A DNA stretch of 64,000 nucleotides from Diphasiastrum complanatum (lineage: Eukaryota; Streptophyta; Lycopodiopsida; Lycopodiales; Lycopodiaceae): positions 29,132,969-29,196,968 of the forward strand of contig CM055102.1 in the NCBI GenBank assembly GCA_029204225.1. Direction: 5' to 3'. Under the pieces are notes generated by a model. It worked only from the letters and a program-made list of their open reading frames with translations. It did not search any database and was not told where the DNA came from. The translations under genes and the position numbers were made by a program. Below are positions 11,601-26,600 of the stretch, piece by piece (positions within the stretch are counted from its first letter, which is position 1; each line of letters starts with the position of its first letter).

Positions 11601-14600
11601 AAACCTGTTTCTTGCTTTCTTAGTAATTTCTTGAATATTGGACGTCAGATTGGTTTATATGATTCTTTCCAGCATGAAGTTATTCTTTTGAAAGACTGTT
11701 ATATTATATGAAATACTACTTGTGTGAATGGACTTGGAATTCAGATAAATTCTAAGGTGATTGTGTTTCAATTTCTTGAATCCAGGTTGACTCTTCTGCA
11801 TGGATGGATATTAGATAAATGACAGTTATTGTCACTCGACTTGGAAATACTTGAAGGGAAAGTCCTGGTTGTAATAGAGTGAATCCTTTTGTGGAAGGCA
11901 CTTATTATTGACTTTTCATGGATGTAGATATTTTCAAATATCATCTTTCCAGTTAACTTTTATAGAAATTCGTAATTTCTTTAAAAGAAGTGATGGGATA
12001 AATTCCATCAGAAGATCTATTGTTGCACAATTTTTGGAAGAGAACCAGTTGGCTTGTTTTTGAATGATGTGACGTTTCCTTGTTTCTTGTATCCCATTTC
12101 TCAATTTTCGTTTCTTGTTTCCCAAAAGGTCCTCGTTTTCTAAGTGGGAAATGCCTCTTGAAACCATGCTCAAATCACAACATTATCTTTTTGTGTTCTT
12201 GAAAGACCAACTACAAGATTCATAGAGATGTTGTTTTGCCTCTTATGATGGGGAAACTTCAAATGGATGTAATGGTCCACTAGTTTTTGAATGTCCAACT
12301 TCAACTAGTTGGCATAGCTTATAATTTACAACAGATGATTTTACGAAGGTTTTCATTTTTGGCCAATAAAGACTCCTTCTTACCATATTAAGTTCTCTAT
12401 GTATGCCTAGGTTATGTGCACTCTTCCAAGTAGAAATTTGATCTCCTGCTATTAGGCTCTCCTTGAACTACACTCGTACACAAACCATAGTAAAGCATGT
12501 ATAGATAGATCTCATACTCATAACATTAAAATCACAGTAAGTACATAGCATCAACTAGCATGAAACACAGAGAGCTGGCTGCCTTGTCCAATTTGCAAAG
12601 GGACACTAGAACAATCAGATTGTATCTTTGGTGAATGCTAGTAGGATCTAGTTATTCCATAGCATGATTGCTATTATATTCTCACATAGTATCAGAGCAA
12701 GGCAAGGTTCAACAATCAAGGAGTGTGGAGTAAATGCCAAGTGTGTCAAGTAAATGAGAGGCCTGGGAAAAACATGATAGGAAAAAACCTTGACTATGAA
12801 GATGTTGAGATGAGGGGAGTGCTGCATGTGTGTATCTCTACTCATCCAAGAGGAACAATCTGACTGTCTGAATATATGTGATGAGCCAAAAGATGGCGTC
12901 AAGTTGTATTATTGATGTCAACCTCAAAATAAAATAGACCAAATCAATCTGAGAGCCATTCTCTGATTGTGTGAGTGAACTCTTTGCATAAACTGAAAAT
13001 AGTACTGCATTATGATATAATACAATGAAGTGTAAAAGAATCATATATCATTTCCTAGTGGAGCTGGAACTTTGCTGAAGTAAGAAAGGATAGATGGTCT
13101 TAGCACCATAGATCATACTGAAGATGATATTGAAGATGGAGGGTGTCGTCTCCTCATAGAAAAGAGTTTGTAGTTTGTCGAGATTTCTGATTGGCTCTCG
13201 ATCTCAATACTATATGTTGCCTCCAATCATGATGTTAGTCTTGGGACGGGATATTTGTCCCATCCTCAAGTAGTGTCTCACTCTCAATGTCTGCTCTGGG
13301 GCATCTCCTCAAGAAAAAGGACGCAATCTAGGGCCGGGAGCCTAAATCTCCATATCGATCTTGTTGGCAGGTGTCAGCATAGAAGAAACATCTCCCATAT
13401 CATTAGAGCAACACAACATGAATCCTCATAGGAAATATGAGAGCGAAATGTGACTGGGGATTCACAAAAAAAGCAATTGCCCTACGATTTCATATTAAAT
13501 AGGACACTTGAATATAAAATGCTCCTCAGACTCACCTTGTCTAATGTACATAATTGGGAAATTGCGCCTTAGGTGGAATGTCCTGAAAATGTCCTGTCTC
13601 TACATATAACTAATGTGAGGAAACCCAAGGCTGCCCCACCCTTGGAGGAAGTTACCCTTAGCGACTCCAACTCCTCGTCTCATGCTTAGACTTTGATTCG
13701 ATTCATGTATGAGAAATATACAGTATCGATATCATAAATCAGAAAGTTAGGAGTACAATAATTGTGACCACGAAACTCATTTAAGTATACATGCAATTGC
13801 GAATCAAACCAAAATCAGAAGGTTTCATTGACATGCCTCTCGTAGTGTGATGATGTCAATGAAATTTTGCTTTGATTTGATGTCAAGTTTACCCAAGCCC
13901 TCCAATTGATCTCCTTTGCTCGTATTGTTAAGAACATTATAGGAATCGTTCTGATCCCCTTGTTAAATTGCCCTCGATCTCCACCTGTGATTACCAAAAA
14001 GGATAAACTCCCATCCAATTGTGCATGGGCATGTCACACACACATGCCCTTGTGCTATAGGATTACCAAGGCACACTTGATCTACTATTAGGCTCCTAGC
14101 TGTGGCATCCCATACTATCGTAACTTTCTTTTGAAAAGATGTAAGCCTAAACTTTGAGTAGATGCAAGACTCTCCACTAAAGCATTAGGAAAACAATAAT
14201 TGTATCAGTGGTGTGCTCCCTAAGTTCGTAAAGGCTATGCTCCATGCCCATCTTGTTGTATACTTAGTAATCTCGCACTCCCTTGCCATTTTTGGAGGCA
14301 TCAACCCTAAGTCAACTCTATGTTTAGTTAGTCATAGCTCTAGAATACCATATGCTAGTGATATTGGACTTTTATGACTAATAGAGTCCATAGCTCCCCC
14401 TAACCACTACCCGAGGTCCCCTAATATGTGGTTAGAGCCTATCAACTGGGGTTAACCAAGGTCTAACACAAAGATGGAAGATATTCTCCTTGAAGATTTG
14501 GTACAAGTAGAGGTGGTTGATGTAGTCACTTGAAAATTTGCCTTGAGGTTGCCAAAACTTATCAAGGGATCCTTCATGGGTTCTCTTGGTTTATATCGTT

Positions 14601-17600
14601 CTTGAATTTGCTTCAGGAATCTTTCTCATTTTTGCAAAATTGCCCTCTTTGGGATAATGGCTATAATATGAAGTTAGTCATCATCTTTGAAGTAAATTTC
14701 ATGATCTTATAATAGTACTTATGGACCTTTGTTTCTATTACGCGTATCGAATTTGAGCAACTTCTCTCTAAGCTAGATACAATGTTTTGGCTTCCTTTCG
14801 TTGGTGCTTGGGAACTGGAAGATCTCTTCCTCGAAGACGTGGGATAAATATGTATCATTTATTGTAGTTCTCTCTCTCTCTCTTTAAAACCCGAGTTCAA
14901 AATAACATGTAAAGAAATTGTTATTGACATTTGACCATGCACTGATGCTTTTTGTTGAAAGGAAGGTTGAGAACCAGATTCATATGGTCAAGCATCATCT
15001 CATGAAAGGCTAAATCAAAGATTTTATAGTTGGCTTTTAGTGGGGTTGACTATGCATGTATTCTCATCTGAGTTTTAATTTTTTTGCAGGTGGCCTATTT
15101 GTGATTGTTTGATTGGTTTTTATTCTTCAGGATACCCACTTGAAAAGGTTGAAGCTTATGCTTCTTTAAGGAAGTGAGTAATTCTTTTTATGATTTGTAA
15201 TCTTTTGTTTTACCATAGTTATAGTTATGGCTAAATAAGAAACAATAACAATAGTAGTTGGCGATATATTTTTTTCTCATGTAGCCAAATACCTAATTTA
15301 AAATGAGCTAACTAATAGTTACTACCTCCTTTAGTGTAGCATTTGTGTGAATTTTAAGGTAGCAAGTCTAATTGTTGAAGGAGATCAAGTTGTGTCGACC
15401 ACTAGTTGGGGGAATTCAATTATTGCTATTTAAATAGGTCTAAGAGGAACCTCAAGAAAGGGGTGATATATACATTGGGCAACATAATTATGAGATCTAG
15501 ATGTAGTTCTTTTTGGCTACAACAAACATCATGTCTATAATAAATATTGCGTATGTTTGATAGAGTGGTGGGATAGAAATGTGTAGTGACACAATCGTAT
15601 TTTGGCCCAGATGGATTGTTATGATGCCTCTTTTATATCACATCAAGAAGATGGGTAATGTGGATTTTCTTGATTTGGGTTCATGGGTAAGATACATCAT
15701 GTTCTGAAATCCACGGATACATCATGTTGTGAAATCCACAAATTTAGCATCACATTAAGCTCGAGTAGATGATAAAAGATGATCTATGGCAATCTCCTGC
15801 AAAGAACAAAGAATAAGCACCAATCACTTGTAATGGATGATACTCTACAAGAAAGAGTTCATGAGTCTTCTACAAAGAACTCAAGATGAATCAAGATCAC
15901 AAACCATAGAATGAATATCTTTGCTCCAACATATACTCTACCAAACTCAAAGCTAAAACCTTAGCATTCTAAACAAGGAGTCCCTGAGAGTTGGCCAACC
16001 CCGTTGAATCCATTTGTGCCCCTTCTAGAAGGGCTTAAAGACCATATGCGTAAAAAATAACAGATTGGCCCTTAAAACGATAGTGATCTCTTGCTTAAAT
16101 TTTCACTTCATGTGTTTGCAACCATAATGTCAATTAATGTTATACTATTTCAATGTGGGCAGTAGTAAAAGGATAGAGTATGAAAATGCTGATGTAGTGC
16201 TATCAACTTGCATTGTTCTTAGATTAAGGAATTCCAAAAATCAAAAGTGGTAGCAAGAGCTTTGGCTTGAAGAGGACATAAGTGGTCAACAACAAATACC
16301 CCACAAGCATCATACAAGACTAAAGCAAGTACTAAGCAACTACTACAGTAATGTAATAGCCATGGCTAGACGAATCATGAGGTAGAGGGAACTTCTAAAA
16401 TGATATCCGTGGTAGAGGAAATAACCAAGGCCATAATAACTCGAGCCTGATGCGCCAATAATGTTGTATTATAAAAAACATTGGGGCTCCCATGTGGCCT
16501 CCTCAATAGGAGGACCATCCCACTGTACCAAAAAATGAACCTGTCGGCGGCGCCGATTATGCTGAAGGCAAACCTGGAGAATGGCAACTGGTAAAAAAGG
16601 AAACAAATCAGGATCTGTAGGAAATGTGAGATTGCGAGGAGCATCATCTTCAATGGCAGCACGTAACAGGCTAACATGAAAGGTATCACAGATACGTGTA
16701 GAATCAAGCAGTTGTAAGCAATATGTAACAGGACTGAGGCACTCTAGAATATGATAAGGCCCATAATAACATGGTGCAAGCTTTTAGTAGAAGCATGGCC
16801 CTGAGCAAAATGATGTCGTGCAAAACGTAGCCGAAGATAAACCATATCACCAATCTGAAACTGGACATGACGACGATGGCGATCAACAAAAGTCTGATAG
16901 TGCTTATGGACATGTTGTAAATGAGTAGTAGCCCTAGCAATAAGCTCTTGAGCACCTGATGAAAAAGAAGCAACGGTGACTGGTGTATCATTTGGAGGAA
17001 GAGGCAACCCTGGCAAAACAGGAGCATACCCATGAGCCAATAAGAAAGGAGAAACTCCACTGCTAGTACTAACAGAGCTATTATAGCTATACTCTGCCAA
17101 ACATATATGCTAATCCCAATCCTTCCCTGAAGGAGAAACAAAGTGACAAAGATAATCCTCAAGGACCCGATTAAGGACCTCACTCTGCCCATCAGCAAAG
17201 GTAGATGTAAACTTACTATCCCGATTAGAAAGGATAGTACGTGGAAAACCATGCAGCCGAAAAATCTCTGATATAAAGAGGCGTGTGCACTGCCGTTCTG
17301 GATACTACCAAATTAGGATGCATCCTTCTGATGAGCATAAGACTGCGTTTCGTACTCACTTAGGTTTGTATGAGTTTCGTGTTCTTCCTTTTGGTGTACA
17401 GAATGGTCCACCCACGTTCCAGAATGCCATGAATAATGTTTTACGTCCTCTTCTTGGTGTTTGTGCTTTAGTTTATTTTGATGACATTCTTGTTTTTAGT
17501 ACTTCTTTGTCTGAACATGTGTCGCAACTATCGTCTGTGTTTGAGTTACTTGTTAAGCATCAATTGTTTGCTAAATTGTCGAAATGTTCCTTTGTTGTTG

Positions 17601-20600
17601 CTGAGATTAACTTTTTGGGTTTCCTTATTTGTGATGGTCGTATTCGTCTTGATCCTCGGAAGGTTCAGGCTATTGAGGATTGGCCTGTTCCAACTGAGTC
17701 ACCGACGTTCATTTTGTTCGTATGTTTTTAGGTATGGCTACCCATCTTCGTCGTCTGTTAAGTATTTTGCCATTGTGCTGCTTCATTATTTCTTGAAAAA
17801 GTCTCATAAGTTTGTTTGGACTCCTGAGTGTCAGACTAAATTTGATGCTTTACGTCATGCCATCGTTTCTGCCGCCGTTATGTGTTTGCCACACAGTTTG
17901 ATCAAAGGTTTATTGTTGAGATTGATGCTAGTTTAGTTGGTCTAGGCGCTCTTTTTCGTCAGTCTGAGTATATCGTCTTGGATATGCTGCCTATTGGTGT
18001 TGAACACCATGACCCTAGATATTTACCGTCAAACCCCACTTTTGGTAAAAACCATGCAAAATGTCAAGGTGTCTCTGAAGCCCTTTGGCTGAGGTAGATA
18101 GCAGGACAATATCATTGGCATATAAGATAATAGGTATGACAGTATTTGCAAGAGGACAGCCATCCCCACCCTCTTCCTTGATAATCAGCTCGAGATCATT
18201 AATGTAGAGAGCAAAAAGAGTAGGAGAAAGGGGACAATCTTGCTTCACCCCAACTGTACTGCGAATCAGAGGTGACCATCCTATCTCATCTTTGAGTCTA
18301 GCCAGAACCCTGTCATAGAAGGTGGTAATAGAAGCAATAACCTCCTGTGAAAAACCAAGTGAAACCAGGCGCTGGAGCATAAGATGTCTAGGTATAGAGT
18401 CAAAAGCCTTGTGGAAATCCACAAAACAACAAAAAACCCGCTGCTTCCTATGCTTAGCCTCCTCAATGATACATCTCAAGATAAATATCTGGCCCATAGT
18501 GGAATACCTAGTTCTGAAACCTGCCTGACCAAGAGCATGTAGTCCGTCCACTTCCGCTTTTGAGCTAACAATAGATTGTAGGATCGAGCCAAAAAGCTTA
18601 GCCATGGTATGGCTAAGCATAATGGTGCAATATTTTTCCACATTCATTGGATCACCAACTTTAAGTATTGGATATAACAGGTTAGTGCACTAGGCAGTAG
18701 GGAAACCAAACATGACAGACTGATTGAAGATATGAGAGATGTTTGGGGAAACAATATGAGCCAGGGGTTTAAGAAAATCAACACTAATTGAGTCACTATC
18801 TTCAGCTTTGTGATTTTGGGTTCGTAGGATAGCATCTTCAATCAAAGAAGGGGTAAATAGTGTGAAATCATTAGGTCTCGTAGAAAGAGTAATAGGGGAG
18901 GAATCGACAATGTAGAGATGTGTAGCATACTCCACCCAAGACTCTATAGCAATAGGAGCAGTTGTGAAAGACTTCTTGGAGAAGATCTTCCAAAAATATG
19001 ATGAAGATGATGATACAAGAGCCTTTATCAACATTTGACCACTTTTTTGCAAGTATGCCTTTTTTTTTTTTTCTCAAAAGTGTGCAGTATTTTTTTTTCT
19101 TATAAGCTAGTGATGTAGGAGAATGATTCCTAGCATGCACCACTTGCTTATGCATAAGATAACACTCTGTATTATACCACTTATTATGCACTCGTCTATG
19201 GGTTGGATTAAGCTTTACGGGATAAGAATAAGAAGCGGCATGTAGTAAAGACTGTGGAAGGAATGTAGCCTGATGCTCAACAAAGGATGAAAAGGGGAAG
19301 TCACGGAGGAGAGACATTAGAGATGAAGAGTAAGCAGGAGTACTGTGAGTCAAAACTTAATGTGGGGTTGAGTAGCATGTGGGCGAGATGTATTTGGCAG
19401 AGGGGTAACATGACCAATGAAAAGGGACAACATGGAATGATCTGATAAGGTAGGTGGTAAGATACTAAAATCAGAGATGTGAGAAATTAAGGCTGGTGAT
19501 CCAATGAAGTGGTCAACCACACTATGTCCTCCACCATATGGATGACATGTAAAGGAAGGAGAGGATGGCCACTGCGAAAGACCAGTCAAGATGGCCAAAG
19601 AATGTACCTTAGTCAGCCTGAGTAATTGCTTGCCGAAGGAAGTAGCTGGTGTCTCTGCGTCCTGCGAAGTCCTGCTCAATTCGGTATCTAAGAGATAAAA
19701 GGTGAAAGTGATCTGCATACAAGAGACTTTATCCGTTGTTTCTTGAACCGGGTCTTGTGCGCTTTTATCCTCCAATTGCCTCATAAGCTGCAAATTTTCC
19801 TTCTATAAATATCCCATTTCCTCCATTTCCTATAATGTGAATTGAAATAAATGAGATGAGAGCATATAGTATATCATAGTCATCATGTCTTGCTGCTACT
19901 ATAGAAGGATGTGATACGAGTCGCAACATGAGGTAACTCCGGTGGTCGCTGACGTCGTCTAGGAGATGAGATCTCCTCGTGATAGGTCGGATAGCTCGAG
20001 CTGCAACATGACTATGAATGGTGTGTGGCCTCTGATCCCGATGGAGAGGTATATTAGCCTCATCCTCATCATCACCAGACTCGGAATCCTGTCGTAATCT
20101 TCTCCTAGAGAAGAAAGATGTAATTTGAGGCTGAAGGCTAGGGTGACTCTACTCAGCTGTCTGACATAGATCTCGTCAAAGTAGGAACATCTTACGTACT
20201 ATAAGAGTAGCACAACGGGAGTCCTCATATGCTATGAGTGATCGTAGTGTGGTGGGCATGTCGCGAAAAAGGCAATATTATCTCCCTCGAATCTCATAGT
20301 ATACAGGGCAGCTGAAGAAAGTGCTCCTTAGAATCCACCTCACTCAAAGAGCATAAATGGCATATCTCCTCTCTCGGAATACCATGGAACCTCCCAATCT
20401 CAATAGCCAACTGATGTGATGATACGTGGAGCTGTGAATCTGAGGCTGTGTAATAATCCTGAGTCCAAGTACTGTGGCAAAACTGGGAACCTTGATATGT
20501 CTACCTCAATGAAGTGAGTCTGAAAATAATCGGGCTTAACCCCCAACTGTCGTCTCCATGTACGACCAAGCCCTATATAAAAAGTGTCTGATAAACTAGT

Positions 20601-23600
20601 GAGTACCCGAGGGAAGATCCGTGATGGAGATACCAAATGACTCAAGGAGGAGGTGAGATGCCTAAGAAAACCATGACAACCTGTAGCCCTGATCATGGAG
20701 AGAATGTGAGGAAGCAATTGCTATCTGTGTATATCTCCTCTTTGTAGCTGGAAGTGCTTGAACCATCTGAATATATGCGATAAGTTGGGAAGCTGCATCT
20801 ATTTTTATAGGTGGAACATCAAACTCAGCTAGGAGGATCTCGTGTGGAACCAAGGGCTTCGCCCGAATCATACGAGCTAACACGGTAGTCTGTAATCTCG
20901 AAATACTGGACCGTTACACCATGTCTCTGTTGCATATAAGGATGTAGGGGTGACAATGATGTCAAAAAGTCTACACTTACTCCGAGCATTCCGGACTTTC
21001 GGAAGCAAAACCGCTCAAGCTGAAGAAGGGAGGCATGTCCCTTCCCAAGTCGAGTGGTAGCTACCTGTCGCATGTTGAATGTAGGACTATAGAATAGTAT
21101 TCCCAAGTAATTCTATGAGGAGACCACCTCTAGAGGCTGCCCATCGAGAATGAGCTCCGAAAGCTCGCAATGTTCACCCTCAAGTTGTATCTGGTACAAA
21201 AAACTTGTAAGCAATCCAACTGCCTCTGTGATCCCTTTCTAGTCGGGGAGACTAGTCCCACATCATCCGCATAAAGAAGAATGGCGATGAGGATATCGCC
21301 AAGCCTACAACCAGATCCTCCACATTGTGAGATGACTCGCTCCAACTCATCAATATATAGTCCAAAAAGAACTGGTGAAAGAGAACAACCATGATTCACC
21401 CCAATGAAGCTCTAGATGTGCTCAAAAATACCACTGGCAGGTCGGAAACAACCCAAGAGTCTTTCATAAAGAGCCCCTTTGCGACTCTCCAAAGAATTAA
21501 AATGGATAATCAAGGTAACTGTATCCCTGGTGGTCCTCCATGCCGGATCTAGGCCATCTCTCCTGTGACCTAATGTGGTGTCAGTCCAATCTAGAATTAT
21601 TCTACATTTTTTCTTATAATTTGTTGTTGATTGTTGTTGTCAAGTACTGTAATTAGAAGTCAAAGGCTTAGCAATAGAAGATCCCGTAGTATAGTAGGTT
21701 GCAATTATGTACGCTATAGAGATCTCTGTGTCATTTTCACATGTTTATCCTAGAAGATAGCTACTTTCCATTCTTTTGAGCTTAAAAAACAAGTCATCTC
21801 AAAGATTGTCATATTTCTGTTTTCCTTGCCATCTCCTTTATGGTGTTATGCAAAAATTATTGTCATATAAAAATTTGCTCTTAGTTTTGTTCTTTGTATT
21901 GAATTCTTACATTTCAAGATGTAGGTCATCATCTGATTGCTTACTTGTGGTGACTTTGTTCCGCTTGTAAGGCCTTTTCTTGTGAACGAGTTGGAGTCTC
22001 AACATCTTCTACATGATCGTCGCAAAGTTTATGCGGTATGCATTACTTTCTTCTTATTGAAATTTTTGAGATAATTTGATCATGTAATCTCTCATGAAAG
22101 TCAATGACATTGTAAAATTCCTTATCATTTATTGCAGTTGATGTCCTCTTAATGATTGAGTTTTTTTGTCAATCAGGGTACAAGATCATATTTTGGCATC
22201 TTTGTCATTGCAATATGGCCAATACTTCACATTGGCATTGCATTGAACATTCAAGATTTACATTGCAATCAAGATCTAACATTGGCATGGGATCAAGATT
22301 CAACATTTAACATTCCATATTTGATTTTTGAAACGTAATGCTACATCCAACATTTTTGGTATTTAGGATTTAGAATACAATATTAGCATAAAAAATACGA
22401 AGAAGTGTCAGTTATGATCTTAGCTTTCATCTTCAAGTACTTTTGAGTTGTTGCTTATTGATTGAACACAGATTCACTTCTTGCTGCTACTTTGATCATA
22501 ACTAAATAGTTTAAGCAAAGGTTCCAATCCATCCCCAGAGGCGTATCTTTTCATAGTATCCTCCTTGTTCATCTTATCTATTGTTACGTTGAAGCCCGTT
22601 TGAAACCTTGATCTTTCAAATGCATAAACCTCAAAATCTCAAATTTTTTGTTTTTGGTCCTAAGGCCCTGAAAAGGAGGCCAAAGGGTCCCCATGTGATT
22701 ACTAGGGTCCAATCTAGCCCTAACCAAAAAGACGGCTGCCTGCAGCCTGAGCACCTTTCACCTCCTAAGCACTTCTCATCCGAAACAAACGATCAAAAGG
22801 CTTTTTACACAAAAGAATAAGACCTGTGCTATCATAATCGATTGAATGCTTTTGTTCAATTTTCATGCTCATTCAATGACTTTTATGATATATTTAATGC
22901 TCCAACCTTAACTTAGTACTTGGATTGGGCAAAACCTTAAAAAAACACTAAAAAAAGGTTCACAACATTTCAAACATTTGAAATGTTTGAGGTTGATATG
23001 CTTTAAATGTTTGAATGTTACATTGATTTTATCCATTTTAACTTGCTCTGCCTGAGTGGGAGCCTGGTCCCCTTCCCCAGCAAAGATTAATCTAGCCCCA
23101 GGCAGCCAATGAGTGTTGCTAAGGCTCTTAGATTATGCTATTACTGGAGTGTTCTGTCACACTGTGAGTTGGGTATAAACTACTTTAACCTGTGTTGCAG
23201 CGGATCGCGCGTTCCGGATCGCTCGCGTTCCGGGACCAGAAACGCTGTCCCGGAACACGAAAAAAATTTCAATTTTTTTTTTCCAGCATGGTCTAGTTTA
23301 GAGAGAGAAAGAAAGAAAGAAAGAAAGCTTTATTAATGTCTTTTCCATGCCAAAAGGCATATAAGACTAGTAAATGTACATGTCAAGTATGTGGTAACCA
23401 TAGGAGTGTATGAAACGTCTCCAAAACAGTAACAAAGTAGCAATCTAGAGCTAAAGCTATAAACTGAAATAGATGTGATGCTATTAGAAACATGTGGGAG
23501 CATGTATACTGCTAACAGTCATGAGTGAGATATGACGTTATCATCTAGTCCTGTCCTGCTGGTGCTGATGATATAGAAGGATGTAATACGGCCTGTGGCA

Positions 23601-23647
23601 TGAAGGGCCACTCGTGGTCTCCGACGTCGTCTGAGAGGATGTAATGG

Positions 23648-23697
<50 letters not shown>

Positions 23698-26600
23698 CAA
23701 TATGCTTTCAATGCTTTGCTTTGTACATGATTTCATTTCACACAATATTGGTAAATGTAGAAAATGATTTAATAGTGAAAAATAAGTTAATGGACGACAA
23801 TGGTCATGAAATTGATGGCAAACTTGATAAATGAACTGCCTTTGAAAAAACCTTCCATTTGATACCCATATTGGCATTAAAAAATTTTCAAAAAAAAAAA
23901 AGCGTTCCGGGAAACCCTAATGGGAATTCCCGGAACGCGATCCGGAACGCGTTTCGGATCGCGTTCCGGAACGTGGCCTGCAACCTTGATTTTAACATGG
24001 GCAGATGAATCAATTTTTGAGGCTGCTGGAGTAGTATAAGTACTCCTCTATTCACTTGCTTGCTCTATTCAGATATCTCAACTCACACTCTGTTTCAGAG
24101 GCTCGAGGAGTATGGTATACCTGTTCCAAATTATGCACTTGTGAACAGAGAATATCCTTATCAGGAGCTGGATTACTTTGTTGAAGAAGAAGATTATATC
24201 CAAGTTAATGACCAACAACTATTCAAGCCTTTTGTAGAAAAGCCTGTTGATGGTGAGAATTTCTTCTTCGATTCACATATGTTGCATGCATGTTGAAAAG
24301 TTGACCCCTACCTTTCACTCCCTAAACTTGTTTGTGGAAGAAAGTATAAAGTTCAGGGTTTCAATGTTATAGCATGTAGCTCTGGAAATTCCTAGATATT
24401 TTTTTGATTTGAGGCTTGCTTTTCTATTTGCTCGTTGGAGACTTGAATCTGTGATGCCTACATAATCTGTGCAAGTTCTTAGCTACCATTGTGTAAAGTT
24501 TGATCAGTACGATTGCAATTAAGTACTTAGAATTCATTTTGGTAGCCATTCATCATGCAAGTGCCATTGCAAGTGTATCTGACAAGAGTTGAGAGTTGTT
24601 TAACTTCAAAGGTACTGGACTTTTTGTCATATCCTATAAGTTTTCCCATCAACAAAAGAGTGGTCTGCTACTGTTTGTACGTAAGTTGGATTTGTTGAAA
24701 CATAGTTTTAGCTTTGAAAATAGCTCCTCCGCTTGTCCACATTTAGCAGTTTCTTTGATGCAGTTGGAACAAGGTGCCTTTTAACCCGGTAGCTCATTTG
24801 GGCACATTGAAGAGGTAAGTGCCACATATATACCTGTGGAAGGATATCTGAGATATAATATTTCTGGTTCATGTCTTGTACAGATGTGCACTCTTTCTCC
24901 TTGTCCTTTTAAAATAAGTTAATCCCTCTGACTCAGTAGCTCTGTGTAAAACATTTCTAACTAACAGATAAAGTCTTTATAAGGTTGATGATTGTACATC
25001 TCTTCGTTATGTGGGTACTATCCTAGACATAACATTGATATATCTTTCAAGCTTTAGCAGACTTTATGCTAACGATTCTCTCGTAAAGAGGTGATAATTT
25101 GATATTATGATGAGCTTTTGCACAAACTCCTTGTTTTGCGAAAGATGCAAGGGTTCAGTATTTGGATTATTAGTCTTTCTATTTAGGCCTCTTAGTTTTT
25201 TGAAACCCAGGGCTCTCCAACACATTACTGATTGACGTTGATATTATTTGCTTTTAGTACATGGTGGAACGTTTAATTATGTGCTTGACTCATGATGCAG
25301 TTGATTCAACCTTATCTTGTATGTCTTGCATAATTTTTGCCGGCTATACTAGTGTCGCCTGAGAATCATTATAAAATTAGAACCTTCTAAAGTGTATAAG
25401 TGCTTTGCTGGACAAAATTAATTTGAAAACTCTACTAGCAACTTCAGAGCTAGCAAGTTTTCAATCAAAGGTATGCCTTTCTTCAGCATAGTGGTACCTT
25501 ATTTCTACTCTCATTATCTCAGGTGATAACCACAGTGTTATGATTTATTATCCAAGCTCAGCAGGGGGAGGAATGAAAGAGCTGTTCCGCAAGGCAAGTT
25601 ACTTTCCTGTAGAAGTTGAAGCTGACCTAGATATGTTAATTCTTTTTATGCCATCTTTAGAAATAAACACCTCTTAGGCTCTGAGGGTTTTTTCAATGCA
25701 AAATTGTGGATGAGGTTAGTATATTGTTGTTTCTTCCTCAATGTCAAGCGTAGTTCCCTGAGTTCAATGCATTTCTTATTGCAAGAAAGGCATCAATGAT
25801 GAGGAGTTTTGTGGCTATTGAAATAACAAGTGCAAACATGTGCGTGAACTGAACTTCTGTAAACAAATTTTCTTAGTGTCAACTATTGTGTTTCTAGTAA
25901 AGGGTACAGTGGATGTCAATTTGTATTTTACTTCAATCTAGCCTGTCTTTTAGGTTCCCTTCTGAGGATGTGATTATTCTCACATAATGTCAAGGGAGTT
26001 CTTATAATTCACAGTATTTAGAGATTGGTCCATTCACACATTCCTTGTTATGTCAGATAGGAAATCGTTCCAGTGAATTTCATCCAGAAGTAAGGAGAAT
26101 ACGTAGAGAGGGCTCATATCTTTATGAGGAGTTCATGCCAACAGGAGGAACTGATGTGAAGGTACCGAGCTTTTAAAAATCAATGTTGGCCATTTACAGC
26201 GATATATCATCATAGATCATCATAGATTGCATTTTAGTCAGATCTAGAAGCATTCTTTGTAGAATGTGAATGCTTCATTTAAAAATTGTTTCTGCATTGT
26301 CTTTTGTGAGAAGTTTGTTTTTGGTGAATTACATTTCTTATAGTTAAGGATGCACTTTTTAATATAACTATGTGGCACTGATGATTGGAGATTGAAGTTT
26401 TTTTATTATACTTGAACCTCTGTGTTTCTATGACCAAGTATCAGAGAGGAAAGTGAAGATCATTGAATGAATTTCAGCCAGTCATTTTGCAGTGCCTGCC
26501 TCATGCATTGGTGTTGAAAGCTAGTGATTCTTGAGTCCTTGCATCTAGAAGTGAACTTTGCAATGATGCATGTTTCCATATCATTAGTCTCTTTTCTGTA

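Larger units (their letters stand above)
23193..23985. mobile_element. CpG-rich inverted-repeat (fold-back) element
   Basis: The left arm begins tgttgcag (23193) and is followed by repeated CGTTCCGG/GGATCGCG words to about 23260. The right arm (about 23900-23985) has the same words in inverted order and ends ctgcaacc. The arms are far more CpG-rich than the surrounding intron. The interior holds a LINE 3' end and a (GA)n tract, so the element is either a fold-back transposon with a nested LINE or two related copies flanking it. No transposase is present. Target-site duplication could not be identified. Confidence 0.65.
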
